From Dendrolimus kikuchii (Eukaryota; Arthropoda; Insecta; Lepidoptera; Lasiocampidae), in the NCBI GenBank assembly GCA_019925095.2, contig CM034412.1, forward strand, positions 7,499,501 to 7,563,500: a DNA stretch of 64,000 nucleotides. Reading direction: 5' to 3'. Positions 42,898 through 54,000 of the stretch are shown here, piece by piece. A program made the position numbers and the translations under genes. The notes below the pieces were generated by a model. That model saw nothing but the letters and a program-made list of their open reading frames with translations, made no database searches and was not told the DNA's origin. Position 1 is the first letter of the stretch. The number at the start of each line of letters is the position of its first letter.

Positions 42898-43974
42898 GTG
42901 TCGAAAAAAGGGTTTAAAGTTTCAAATTACTATGTGGAACTCGTGAAGATATCCAACATATTAATGGATGCAGCAAAAATAAAGATGGCAGAGAACAACT
43001 GATGATGGAGTTGGGACTGAATCGTTTTGATATAGGTATTTCTATAGAGATTATGGGGGAACCAGCCACAAAAAAGGCTAGTTTGTTAGCCAACTAATTA
43101 TTTTAGTTTTGAATAAATAAGTTATTGCATGATTAGGAGATGATGGGACTGACATGCCTATGTCGCAAAAGTCCCAAACAAATGTAGAGAAAAAAGTTTC
43201 AAATGATCCAAAAAACGCATCATTAATACCTAAACTATGTACTATATTCGAGAAGAACATCTATAGATGTTAATTGTAAACCAAGCTCTTAATGTTTTCT
43301 TAAATTAAGATATCAGGAGGAAAAAAGCCCATCACGTTAAGTCTGTCACAAAATGTCACTTGCTTTATCCCTTGATGTATTTTATGTTACAAATATTTGT
43401 TCCAAAAACTATTTACTAGGCATTGAGTTAAATATACTACGTACCTACTAGAGAAGCTATTCAAAACAAAAAGTTCGAACTTGATGAAAGCGGGGGCCTG
43501 CGCGGGATGAGCGTGCCGTGAACTGACCGATGTATTTGCTCAGCGCTAAAACACTACTTATCCCGTCTAACCAAACTATTAAAACATGCAACTCTAGATC
43601 GCTTGGAAAGTATAGTTTGTAGTCCTGAACATGGCCACAGCGATGACGCGTCGAGGCGAGATAAAATAAATAAAAATGAGATGTTTTATCGAGAATACAG
43701 GAAACTTACCGGCGAAAAGTCCCCTCTTGACTTTTATTTGAGTTTCACGAGTGGTTTGAACAATGCCTTAGTACACATGAAGGCATTTTTTTAATAGTTA
43801 CTTTTCACTCAAAGACGTAAAGTATCTACAACAGCCCGGCGCAAACTAAGCGAGTTCTTGTCCATGGACCATAAACGGGTGTTCAAATAAGCTAGTTAGG
43901 GACGCCTTCTCTAATGCATAGTACATTACTAGTAAACCTAATCGGTACTAGGTCTGTATGACTAATATAATAAC
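42898..43974. other. No gene seen
   Basis: An unrecognised 63-codon frame at 43603-43794 occurs. Nothing supports a gene. Confidence 0.5.
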
Positions 43975-44056
43975 AGCCCATAAACATCCTACTGCTGGGC
44001 TGGGTCTCCCATTTATAGGGGAACGGACAGTATATCCGCCACGCTTGTTCCAAGGC
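43975..44056 (-). repeat. SINE-B 3'-end fragment
   Basis: Minus-strand match to the end of the SINE-B family (CTGCTGGGCTGGG, TATAGGGGAACGGACAGTAT, GCCACGCTTG). Confidence 0.7.
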
Positions 44057-44980
44057 GGATTACTTAGTGGCTTTAACACATCTGTTATTTCAATGTGCAT
44101 ATTTCATCTCGATATTATTCTTCATCGTTAACACTTCTGTCTCACTTCTCTCTGGTTTCTCATCCTCGTGGGTTGAAATCCCCTCAGGAGTCTCCCAAGG
44201 ATCACTTTTAGGCCCCCTTCTATTTGTCATATTTATCAATGATATCAACACCTGCGTTCATCATTCGAAATATCAACTATTTGCAGACGATATGAAAATG
44301 TATAAATCTATTACAAGTCCAGTCGATGCATCACTCCTTCAGGAAGATATCTTGCGTATATCTGATTATTGATAATATAATGATTTAGACCTAAACATAT
44401 CTAAATGTTCGGTAATTACGTTTACCTACTCGTAAAAATAATTTTCTCAAATATCGTATCACTATAATATTTACAATCTACCAAGGACCTAGGTTTGTAT
44501 TTGGACACTAAACTTTCATATAATCATCATATTGCTCTCATTGCCAAAAAGGCTTCGTCTGCTTTAGGTTTTCTAATTCGTAATGCTAGCTCTTTCAACA
44601 AGATGAAAATCTGTAAAGTTCTATATTGCGCTTTTGTCCGTAGTCACTTCGAGTATGCAAGCCAAATTTGGAATCCTTGTTTCGAAGTTCATTCCAATAG
44701 GTTAGAACTTATTTAAAAAAAAAACACTAGATTTATCAATTTTTATTCAAGGTTCCGCTCCAAGGTTACATTGAGCGCTGTACCCTATTCCATCTTCTGC
44801 CCCTTAAAGTTCGAAGAAATATTGTCGATATACGTTTCTTGGTGAAAATTGCTCAGTCCAAAATTGACTGTACTAGTCTTATCGAGAAACTACATTTATA
44901 TGTCCCCCCTAGTCTTGTACGCCCTAGAAAATTACTTCATTCGCCCTTGACACGTTACAGCCTTCAGTCGCCACTCATGA
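44057..44980 (+). pseudogene. Jockey-like LINE reverse transcriptase relic, part 1
   Basis: The plus strand carries the RT palm of a Jockey-like LINE: SSWVEIPSGVSQGSLLGPLL, FVIFINDI and the catalytic LFADDMKMY near 44278. After stops and shifts it continues in another frame as GLYLDTKLSYNHHIALIAKK, ALGFLIRNASSF and FVRSHFEYASQIWNP, then KIDCTSLIEKLHLYVPP. At least three stops or frameshifts separate the pieces, so the copy is dead. The 5' part (gag, endonuclease) is missing. A SINE interrupts it at 44981, and its C-terminus resumes at 45242. Confidence 0.85.
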
Positions 44981-45241
44981 CGGCCTCTGTGGTTGGGCGG
45001 GCTAAGTCTTTGCCGGCCTACCTCACTGCAACGCAGAGGCTCCGGGTTCGATTCCGGGTATAGTAAATTTCGGAAAAACGTCTTTTCTCCGTTATTTACT
45101 ATGGTCTGGGTGTCTGGGATCGGCCCCAGAGTAGTCCGTTGTATATTACCCATAACACAAGCGTAACTTGCTTAATTTGGGGATATACAATGTGTGTGTT
45201 TGTCTGCCGATTATTATTATTATTATTATTTTTTGTTAGAA
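44981..45241 (+). repeat. tRNA-derived SINE-C copy nested in the Jockey relic
   Basis: A perfect B box GGTTCGATTCC (45045-45055) is preceded by a tRNA-like head with an A-box-like TGGTTGGGCGG (one deviating base). The body has TTTACTATGGTCTGGGTGTC and ends in (TTA)n at 45210-45231. CACTCATGA before it (44972-44980) and CACTCAATGA after it (45242-45251) look like a slightly worn TSD. The second copy is at 37082-37347. Confidence 0.85.
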
Positions 45242-45540
45242 CACTCAATGAATTCAACAAACTCAGCAAGTCGGATTATGTGGACATTGACTTCTTTGTG
45301 GATAGTCTAGCATCTGTAAATGCGAATTTAATCAAAGTCTATTTTAATAATAATTAGTTTTCCTGCACAAAATTTTCATATTATTGTTCTTTACTTCTCT
45401 AAAATTATTGTATTTTATACTTTTTTTTATTTCCTTGGCATCTGTGGAGGTTCATGAATTGTTATTCTTTAGTTATCTCTGTAAATTTAGTTTGTAAGAC
45501 TACAGCTGTTAACCCCCCAAATAAAATAAAATAAAAATAA
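45242..45540 (+). pseudogene. Jockey-like LINE relic, C-terminus and 3' UTR
   Basis: Encodes TLNEFNKLSKSDYVDIDFFV and a short tail to the stop at about 45355, the usual end of Jockey-like ORF2. A 3' UTR follows with an AAATAAAATAAAATA end near 45515-45540. It continues the relic interrupted at 44980. Confidence 0.75.
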
Positions 45541-45585
45541 ACACGTCGTAATCGTAACAATATGCATATTAGATCAGAAAACTGA

Positions 45586-45662
45586 CTAAGGGGGCCAGGA
45601 TTCGAACACGTGCCCTTTATGACGGAACGTGAATGAGCTAACCACTAAGCTACCACATCTTT
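45586..45662 (-). repeat. tRNA-like SINE head (SINE-D)
   Basis: On the minus strand an A box TAGCTTAGTGG and a B box GTTCGAATCC occur at tRNA spacing. The acceptor and T arms do not pair well and no matching 3' acceptor strand is present, so I read it as a tRNA-derived SINE head and not a working tRNA gene. Confidence 0.6.
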
Positions 45663-46134
45663 CAGGTTTACTGAATTTTGCAAATTGGAAAAAGACGTGT
45701 TCTATGTACGACTAACGACTAACCTCCTCGTTATAATATAATAATAAATATAATTTATTTAAATTTTTAGATCGCGGTATGCCTCCCGAAACAATAAAAT
45801 TCATTGTTGTATCGCGAGCAGAATATATCTGTTGTAGAAGTGTCTTGAAAGAGATGATAAAGTTATAACCTAAACCAGTCTCTCATTTGAAGATCCCGGT
45901 CAGCTCAAAACCCGCTGACCGTCATAGTACCATCAAAAATGTTTTATTTTAGGTGTGACTACGGTTCATAAAACTGAAGGATTGCTTACTTCGGAATCAG
46001 CGCTGGTTGACAACCAAATCTACTAAGCTAGAGCCAATTTAGAACGTCATTACCATTCCTTCCTTTTTCTCCAAAAAACAACTGAAATAGACTATATAAA
46101 CGATGGAAAACATGATACATTTTTTTTAAATTTC
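45663..46134. other. AT-rich DNA, no gene seen
   Basis: Nothing recognised. Confidence 0.5.
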
Positions 46135-46765
46135 TTGTCAGTTTGTCTTGGGATTCACGTAAAAACTACGGGGCCGATTTTGATACGCTTTTCGCTGATC
46201 GACAGCAAATTGTTAGATTTAAAACCTACGCTATCTTTTATCCCGGGAATCCCGCGGAATTCTTTCTGGGAATTATTTAAAATGACCAGATTAAAAAAAT
46301 AGAATTCCAAATTGATTTTCAAACTGACTGATAGAACATTTTATGTATTAATATGTGTGATATTTTTATATCCCAGGAATCCCGCGGGAATTTTCCCGGG
46401 AGCGTTATGTACTTGCTCGGGTTTTCACTATAACGACAGCCTTCATTTGTAGTGGAATACATGAAAGCTAATAGATGGCGCTGTGCAATAATTGAGGTCG
46501 CAAACAATTCTCAACAAGTACAAAGAATATATACCTACAAATTTCCTACAATAATAGATGGGCCTCGGCCAGCGAGATATAACAATAGCCTCGCTGGAAG
46601 ACTTTTCTTTAGACCGACGAGCATTCTACCTCGCTCTCCCGCCTAGACGGGACATCCTTAAACAATATTTTTTAAATGCTGCGATACATTGTGTTCCGGG
46701 AATCCCGCGGGAATTTCAGGTCGAGCGTAGATGAAGTCGCGGGCATATTCCTCGGTTCTAAATAA
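46135..46765 (+). repeat. Composite Helitron-like repeat with nested element
   Basis: Contains the CCCGGGAATCCCGCGG blocks also seen reversed at 4015-4200 and a Helitron-like end (GATGAAGTCGCGGGCAT). At 46448-46640 it holds a copy of the element inserted in the SINE at 33797 (TGTAGTGGAAT, AATAGATGGCGCTGTGCAAT). Confidence 0.5.
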
Positions 46766-46795
46766 ATATCTTTTCTGATTTTCTTTCTTTCAAAT

Positions 46796-46870
46796 AAATT
46801 GGCTGGGAGCGTGTCAGATCATGCACATTGCAGGATTCGCTTAAAGCGAAAGCCGTCTATTGTTTTTGTC
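46796..46870 (+). repeat. Worn LINE 3'-end stem-loop block
   Basis: TTCGCTTAAAGCGAAAGCCG followed by TCTATTGTTTTTGTC resembles the ATCGCT-loop-AGCGAT-AGGCCGCC block at 50870. Divergent, so tentative. Confidence 0.35.
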
Positions 46871-48054
46871 ATTAATGACGAAAACCTAAAAATTACATTA
46901 CGTTCCTTGCCTTCAACATTCATTTAATTAATACCACTGCTCTGTTGTAACGTTTCATTTACTCAAACACTATTTTTTACACATCTCTTGTTATATCTAT
47001 ATCAGCTTTGCAAAACATAGATTTAATGTAATACGGCTTCAAAAACACTAAAAGGTAAAATAAAACCATAACTCTTTGTGAAAGATATATATTTTAACTA
47101 CGGAAGTAGATGTTTTCAATATACAAAATAATTGTAGTTCACTATTTATATATACAAAAATATATCTTCTGAACCAAATATCATTTCGAAAACTTCATAA
47201 TTTTGTACTTAAACAAAACATAAACAAGATTTGGTAAAATAGGGTAATCTTTACAAAACTAAAATTAATTTATTTTAAACAATAGGTTTTTTTTAAATTA
47301 GTACAAATGCTATACCTAATTGTGCACCTATCTAATGATATTATCTATATTTACAAATTAATATATATATTCATTTCATACAATTATTGTAGGTCTTAAA
47401 TGTTCCTTTTAAGAAATTACAATTTATTAAACATTGAAAACTTAGTAAAAACAAATTATATCTATGGCAGCAATTTTTAAAATATATCATTTGTCCAAAG
47501 GATTTGTATCTAGGTCATTAATAAAAACAAAAGTTTGACTATGGTTTTAAAGATCTCACTTTATTCTACAAAGCAATGGAGGGTATACAGAAAGAACAAG
47601 TTTTTGAAATAACATATAACTTAGTTCAAATGGCACTACTCTTATAATTTGACGTGCAGCAGTTTTACTTCTATGTTTATGTTATATACTTCTTCAGGTA
47701 TAATTTTATCAAAAACCGTCCATGCCTCAACAATCACAAGCGTCATTTAGTAAATTTGTGGAATTTCTTTTAAGTTTTGCCTCTGTTACATATTATAATT
47801 AAAATAATATTTTAACGGATTTCAGCAAGTTTTGAAATTGATTTCTCAATTTTTAAAGAGTATTAAATTATGTTGTCATAGAGTAAATACCAACAGTAAC
47901 CAATGAATAAAATAAAATTATTGTATTTTTAAAATTACAATGTAATCCCTAATCGGGATATAAGCCGATCAAAAGTAGTAAGGAAAAGAGACCACCACTT
48001 GAGAGATAATATTAATTGTATTTTCTTAAGTTTTTGCGATTAGAATATATAATA
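46871..48054. other. AT-rich DNA, no gene seen
   Basis: Nothing recognised. Confidence 0.55.
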
Positions 48055-48410
48055 AAACAACGTTTTAACGGTTTTAAGCGCGGTAATTTATTTGATTTTT
48101 ATTATTCCGACGTTTCGGCCGCTTTTCAGCAGCTGTGATTACGGAAGACAAAGATGTTAGTGTCAATGAGTATTGTTAAAGTTTTATTTAGCGTACCGCC
48201 AACTTCTTCATTTTCAAATGTCAAGGCAAAATTCACGGCTTCTAAAAAGCGGCCGAAACGTCGGAATAATAAAAGCAAATTAATTACATACATACATAAC
48301 TTCACGCCAGTTCCCTTGCGGGGTAGGCACGAACAACAGAGCGCCATTTAGGCCCATCATAGCAAATTAATTGCCGCACTTAAAACCGTTAAAACATAGT
48401 TTTATTGTAA
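48055..48410. mobile_element. PLE-derived foldback (two inverted 3' ends)
   Basis: The left part (48055-48215) is the PLE 3' UTR in reverse orientation, matching the complement of 10566-10720. It includes CCGACGTTTCGGCC and the block complementary to 10580-10640. The right part (about 48236-48400) is the PLE 3' end in forward orientation (GGCCGAAACGTCGG, CTTAAAACCGTTAAAAC). The two face away from a short AT-rich centre. A 75-bp LINE copy has since inserted in the right arm (48286-48360). Confidence 0.75.
48286..48360 (-). mobile_element. 5'-truncated LINE copy (TATG-tail family), 75 bp
   Basis: Bracketed by a perfect 12-bp TSD AGCAAATTAATT (48274-48285 and 48361-48372). It retains only the (TATG)n tail and about 60 bases of the LINE 3' end. 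Removing it restores the PLE block seen at 10680-10700. Confidence 0.92.
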
Positions 48411-48724
48411 TATTAATTGATTAAAGCACCTTAACATGTGAAAAATTATGCACTGGAGAAAATTTATGTGATAAAGTCAAAATTGTTGGGGTTGCCAACA
48501 CGTCCGTTATCGTGTTATTCTGAGATTTTGCTTTTGGTTGTTGAAATGTGGTTAAAATGAATTAAAACTGAAATATCAAATTGAACACGCTTAACTCCGT
48601 TAAAACTAGTTTTAATTATTTATTTATTGATTGTTTCGATTTTCTTATTTATTTTGACAATCGGTATGAAAAATTATACTTCTTATCTAGACCCTCCATT
48701 ATTTAAAAAGGCTTGCTTAGTCAA
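48411..48724 (-). other. Region after the Msx stop codon, possible 3' UTR
   Basis: Downstream of the Msx stop on the minus strand. An AATAAA-type signal (TTTATT repeats on the plus strand at about 48616-48630) lies roughly 100 bases past the stop and could direct polyadenylation. This is inference only. Confidence 0.4.
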
Positions 48725-49066
<342 letters not shown>

Positions 49067-49267
49067 CTAGACCTGTGGGTATTTGTCCGTTTGTGTAAGT
49101 GTATTACCGATTTGTCTCAAATACTATTCGGTATGTATGGATGAAATTGTCAAAAAGATGTTGACTTATATGTCATTACGTAATAGTGTACTTAAAATTT
49201 AAAATAAATAGTTTTTATTCAAAATAAGTTCCACCGGAGAACAGTTTTTGAAGGTTAATTTAAATTT

Positions 49268-49360
49268 ACTTCCTATTCTATGTACACCGCTTTGCAACGT
49301 GTTATCGCTGTTAAGGAGAAGCAGCGGCAAGAAACTCCCCAGCAACATGTCTAGCTAAAA
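49268..49360 (-). repeat. LINE 3'-tail block
   Basis: On the minus strand: TTTTAGCTAGACATGTTGCT, GGGGAGTTTCTTGCCGCTGC, TTGCAAAGCGGTG. The same order occurs in worn form at 10430-10510 and partly at 13266-13292. Confidence 0.6.
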
Positions 49361-49540
49361 ATTGTTTTTCTTTATATTTCTTATTCAATTTATATATTTT
49401 TTTTTATAAGTTTTATACCGAAGTACGTTACAGAATTACTTTTCGGAGAATTAATGGAGTCGTAGAAAATATTACATACACAGACAAAGACATAGTAAAA
49501 GGAAAGAAGAATATTATTGTAGTTATAATAATGCCGATTT

Positions 49541-49690
49541 TTTTATTGCAAGAGTGCAGTAGACAGGCAGGCGGCCCACTTGATGGAAAGCGGTTACCAT
49601 CGCCTATGAACATTTGCAACACCAAAGGTGCTACAAATGCGCTGCTGCTCTCTTAAGGGACACTGGAACCTGGTCACTAATGCCGGAATT
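49541..49690 (-). repeat. SINE-A copy, 5'-truncated
   Basis: Minus-strand copy from the T-rich tail complement to GGTCACTAATGCCGGAA, where it stops. It lies inside the Msx intron. Confidence 0.75.
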
Positions 49691-49919
49691 GCTTAAATCG
49701 CAAAATATGTAGTGATCACGATACACGTAACGGAAGGTGGTCAAAACCTTGTACCTAGACGTAGGGATGTGGAATAAATAAATACCTTTATATTAAAAAA
49801 TATATTTTAGACAAGATTTCAACTCAACGATTTTCCTAATAATTTTTATTCAAATTAATAGGCAACGAGAAACTTCTATTCTGAATAATAAACGGAACAA
49901 AGATGTCAAGTATGTGACA

Positions 49920-50050
49920 TTTGTCTTCCGTGATCACGGCTACTGAAAAGTGGTCGAAACGTCGGAATAGAAAACAAATAAAATACCGCGCTTAAAATCG
50001 TTAAAATGTAGTTTTATTATGTGTACTAGTCGCGAAAACTTAAGAAAATG
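49920..50050 (+). repeat. PLE 3'-end copy
   Basis: Matches 10626-10745: CTTCCGTGATCACGG, the GGCTACT-GAAA-AGTGGTC hairpin, GAAACGTCGGAATA, CCGCGCTTAAAATCGTTAAAA and the common end GTCGCGAAAACTTAAGAAAAT. A single forward copy, without an inverted partner that I can see. Confidence 0.75.
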
Positions 50051-50849
50051 CGTCATTTCCAAAGTCACGCAGAATGTGATTCGCTTAATTTTTGAACTAT
50101 GGAATGAAATATTCTACACTAATACCGAAATTGCAAAGCTTAACAACATTATTAAAGAAAGTTAGTTATTTTCGATTAAATCTACACATATCATACACCT
50201 GACAAGCCTTGTTATTATTACAATATTTCATTCGTCAATTTTTATTCTCAGTATGCAGGTGTAATTTTAAATTTTATCTTTCAATTAAAAACACATTAGA
50301 AAGTAGCTTGGGCTCATTACAAACGATCCTACATATCCTTATCGTATTTATTTGTTTTTATTTTATTAAGTGCCCCACAACAAATTTCATTATATACATA
50401 ACTCCGACATAATATAATGGAATAGGTATACTTTAATCAAAGATTGGTTACTTAACTAAAGTAAAACGAGCACACAAAATAGAAAATTACGTAACATTAA
50501 TGCGTTGTCTCTTACAGTCAGAGAGGTCAAATCATTACCTACTTTTTGAAATTCACTTAAAAATTATCTATCTTGAAATAAATATGTCTAATATATTAGA
50601 CATTTCCTAATTTATCTATTGTAATATAAGTTAATATAAAATGCTTGTGATATATAATGTCAATAAATGTATTTATTTAGGTAATTTCGTATAAATGTAT
50701 ATATTGATATACTATAAATGTGTCTGAATTTAGGTATGTATTAAATTTATGAATTACATAGTGTAAGTATGTATATTTAAATTGTACATTCCTATTTTTT
50801 TGCTGCTACACCTACAACTCCATATTAGTTAAGAATTTTCTTTTAAGCT

Positions 50850-50975
50850 AGGTAGCTTGGAAGAGATCGCTTTCAGCGATAAGGCCGCCTGTTGTTTTGC
50901 CAAGATCTATTGTGCATTTTGTTTTTGTAATTGTTTATTTTGGTGAGCAATAAAGTGTTATCTAATTTAATCTTA
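50850..50975 (+). repeat. LINE 3' end (stem-loop family)
   Basis: GGAAGAGATCGCTTTCAGCGATAAGG-type stem-loop (50866-50890), then GCCTGTTGTTTTG and GAGCAATAAAGTGTTATCT. The same end occurs reversed at 53404-53530 next to its coding tail. Confidence 0.65.
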
Positions 50976-51389
50976 TCATTAAATCCTATATATCATAAAA
51001 CTATGTATGTCATTAGTGATGTGAAAAAATGCAGCATTTAGTAACTAAATTATTTCACAAATCAATTGGGACGTTTCTCACAAACACAATTGTTAATTAA
51101 AAACAGTTAAATATCCCAAGTTTTTTTGGAATTTTTAGGGTTTCTTAGCCATTTTGGAAATAAGTGAGCTTTGTAAAATCTTTATGTTCGGCCGTCGACG
51201 AGTAAGTATATCAAATTGCAATATCATCCTAATGATCCTGATCAGGACATCAGGACAAAGTTGTAAAATTACTGTATTTTGTCATCGGTTCTTAGTGCGT
51301 GCAAATTTTCAATTTATTCAGACGTCTAAAAGTGGGTGAATATGACTTTGAAAGATTCGGTTACATACATATAGAAAAAGACTAAGGTT

Positions 51390-51616
51390 ATATGGGCATA
51401 TAATGAGGGATGAAAGTCATGTGACTAGAACTAGAAGAGTGACAGGTACAAATGTAAAGGTAGACCAAAAAAAGGTGGATGGTGGATTCTGTGAAGGATG
51501 GCATAATTATTTTCGGTGTGACATAGGACGTATGCCTGAATAGAGGAATATAGAAGGAAAAAAATTTATTAATGATTGAGAGAAGGTGAAAAAAGTTTGA
51601 CAAATACATACATACA
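51390..51616 (+). pseudogene. LINE ORF2 relic ending 25 bp from Msx splice donor
   Basis: A worn plus-strand RTE/CR1-like tail: MRDESHVTRTRRV, a basic GRPKK-like segment, W/F-C-E-G, DIGRMPE and a GWRE-like end, followed by a short (TACA)n run at 51604-51616. It lies in the Msx intron in antisense orientation to the gene. Confidence 0.55.
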
Positions 51617-51641
51617 GGTGAAGCTATATAATTAAATTTAC

Positions 51642-51826
51642 CTGTGTTTCCGAAAGGCCCAGCGATGACGAGAATTCTGCTCTTTCAGCAATGCTCAAGT
51701 ACTGTTTGCTACCAAATTTGCTCTCCAGTGCCCGAAGTTGCTGTGCGGTGAATGGTGTGCGGGGTTTTCTGTTAGGCTTGTGCTTTCTTAAATTGCATTT
51801 CAATTTTGGAGGTTCTCCATTTGGAT
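51642..51826 (-). CDS. Dr: Msx/Drop homeobox protein, internal exon
   Basis: 185 bp, with a TTCCACAG acceptor (AG at 51828-51827) and a CAG|GTAAAT donor. The frame starts with two bases of a split codon and encodes [20 protein letters not shown] and the homeodomain from residue 1 to Q44. [15 protein letters not shown] before and into the homeodomain and [12 protein letters not shown] in helix 2 are diagnostic of the Msx family. Conserved F8, L16 and F20 are present. The helix 1/loop segment reads [18 protein letters not shown], differing at several sites from the usual TTQQLL-LE-KFR-KQYLS. It splices in phase 0 to 48967. Upstream exons, including the N-terminal repression motif, are not visible in the rest of the window. 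Confidence 0.93.
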
Positions 51827-53403
51827 CTGTGGAAGAACATCAATTGTTAATTCTCTACTTATAATATCTATATTATTAATAGCTATGCTCGCGACTTCTT
51901 TCGCTCGGGACGAAATCTTTATAAAATTTAACCTATTTGTTATTCTGATTTACCTAATCTATATTACTGTAAAGTTTCATCAAAATGCGTTAATTAGTTT
52001 TTGCGTGTAAAACTCACAAAGTATCTTGTTTATAATATCAATGGCACTAAATCATTTTCAAACATTTTGTTTTATTTATAGACTTTCAATTTTTACTTGA
52101 TTTGGACCTCTAGCAATCAAATTGGATCTAACTAACAATAAAACATATTAAAGTTGTCATTACTAGTAGTAATTCTTTCTTTCATGATGAATTCTATACT
52201 AACTATTACTCTTTCTCAAATAAGTGGTGTTTTACTTAATTCTAAAAATCAAACTATTGATAATTCATGAATAGTTCTCGGGATGATATTACAATAACTT
52301 TAAAGAGATTAATCGCAACATTCTATTTGGAGTTTATTAAAATAAGAATGTCTTCAATAGCTATTAATATCATTTCATTAACATACATACTGATTTAATC
52401 TAAAATTTCCTTTCTATGACAAATTTACCTAAAACATTTGTAGGTGGGTGGTCTTAAAATCATTGAAGCTTTATTACATTTACAAATATGTTATCTTATG
52501 CTGGAATCTCCCTAAATACCATTTAAAGGTTAAATAAATCGACGTATCTAGCTACTTTGTTATTTTGTTTTGCATCTGTTTCAATATTAATATGCTTGTT
52601 TTGTTTATCTAGAAGTCATTAGAAAGCATTTGGATTCCAAAATATTTTATTGTTTCTATTTAACCTACATTGTTTTATACTAAACACTAACCTCTGCCCA
52701 CGACTTATTTTACGTTGAACAAATTATAAAGGTCAAAATTGTCGCATCACTTCAAGTAAGGTCTTGTTATAAAGTAGTTTTATATATTTTTTACATAACA
52801 TGTCTTCGCTCTTTTTATGTATGCAATCAGTGTATTGAAGGTTTTAGAATAACTTTCAGGGTTTTAATGAGCAGGTGAAACCTGGATACATATAAACCCA
52901 CATCTAAAAGTCAACTGAATCCCAGGCCTTTGTATAAGCCGCATTAACGAAAAAAAAAGTCCGATATAACTACAGGAATATATAATTCTTTCATATAAAT
53001 AATCAATTCCGACAGCCATCTATTGAAAAATGTAAATAATAATTATATACGTTTTCCGAAAATAAAACTTATCAGCTGACTCCCGTCATAAGAAGAGTCA
53101 AAAAAGATAAATGCACTTACATCCGTTCGAAGGAACCTTTAACACCTTTGATTATGACAGCCGTATTACCGAAGGTGTAGATATTCAACACTCAGGGATA
53201 CTTTTTTCTTGTTTACTATTGGGCACTGGGATTCTAAGGCCATGAGCCATTGCATAGCACGATTAGAGGGCTATTGCCTATCTTGGAAAATGGATGGATG
53301 GCGATCCAGCGTGGTAAAATAGCAGCCTTTTGGATAACTTATTATAGAAGACAGTGCCCTAAGCTCAGCTTTCTACTTTTTCATCATGGTAGGTATAGAT
53401 AGA
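51827..53403. other. Upstream Msx intron or flank; no exon seen
   Basis: A worn Helitron-like fragment (GCTCGCGACTTCTTTCGCTC, about 51889-52030, minus) is near the exon. The rest is AT-rich. No Msx-like exon is recognisable. Confidence 0.5.
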
Positions 53404-53690
53404 TAGATAACACTTTATTGCTCATCAAATATACAACTGCAAAAACACACAATTACAATATTGTCATGGTAGAAACAATAGGCGGCCTGGCCTTATCGCT
53501 TAAAGCAATCTCTTCCAGGCAACCTAACATAAGGTATATCATAAACAAACATACTTAAACTACATATTTTATAAATTAAAAACACATACTTAAATTACTT
53601 TATTGACTAAATACATACAAACATATTTATAAGAGAGAGAAAGATATATTAATTAGTATACAGTATAAGAATTAGGCATAATTATTTAAG
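53404..53690 (-). repeat. LINE 3' UTR with stem-loop and (GATA)n tail
   Basis: On the minus strand the LINE ends GAGCAATAAAGTGTTATCTA then (TCTA)n at 53400-53420. It holds the GGTTGCCTGGAAGAGATTGC stem-loop block. It is continuous with the coding relic at 53690-54000. Confidence 0.65.
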
Positions 53691-54000
53691 AAAAGGTAGT
53701 GTTTTCTGAGTGCTTTCTTAAATGTAGGCGATGTTTTGGCCTCTCTAACAGTAAGAGGCGTTTAAAAAATTGAACGCCTCTTACTGTCAGAGAGATTGAA
53801 AAAAAAAACATAAAGATAGTCAGTGAGGTTGAATGAAAAATAGGTTCGCGTTTAATGGCTATCGCGCCTGATGTTAAGTGACGATGGGATCTAGGATGGA
53901 GCACGTTACCTAATAGATACCTATTCACTCGTGACTTGAAGACCATTGCAATACGTTTAGTTCTAACCGATGGTATGCCCACCGTGTACCGCTGATACAA
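53691..54000 (-). pseudogene. LINE ORF2 C-terminal relic (CR1/Jockey-like)
   Basis: The minus strand reads YTVGIPSVRTKRIAMVFKSR and, in another frame, LTVREAKTSPTFKKALRKHY, matching the P-x-RT-RY-x-F and LR-x-A-S-x-x-FKK-L-x-x-HY pattern at the end of CR1/Jockey ORF2. The pieces are separated by a perfect 15-bp inverted repeat (53748-53762 and 53773-53787) that disrupts the frame. Confidence 0.5.

Noticed and set aside
45586..45662. tRNA gene
   Set aside because: A and B boxes are present, but the acceptor and T arms do not pair, so it is read as a tRNA-derived SINE head.
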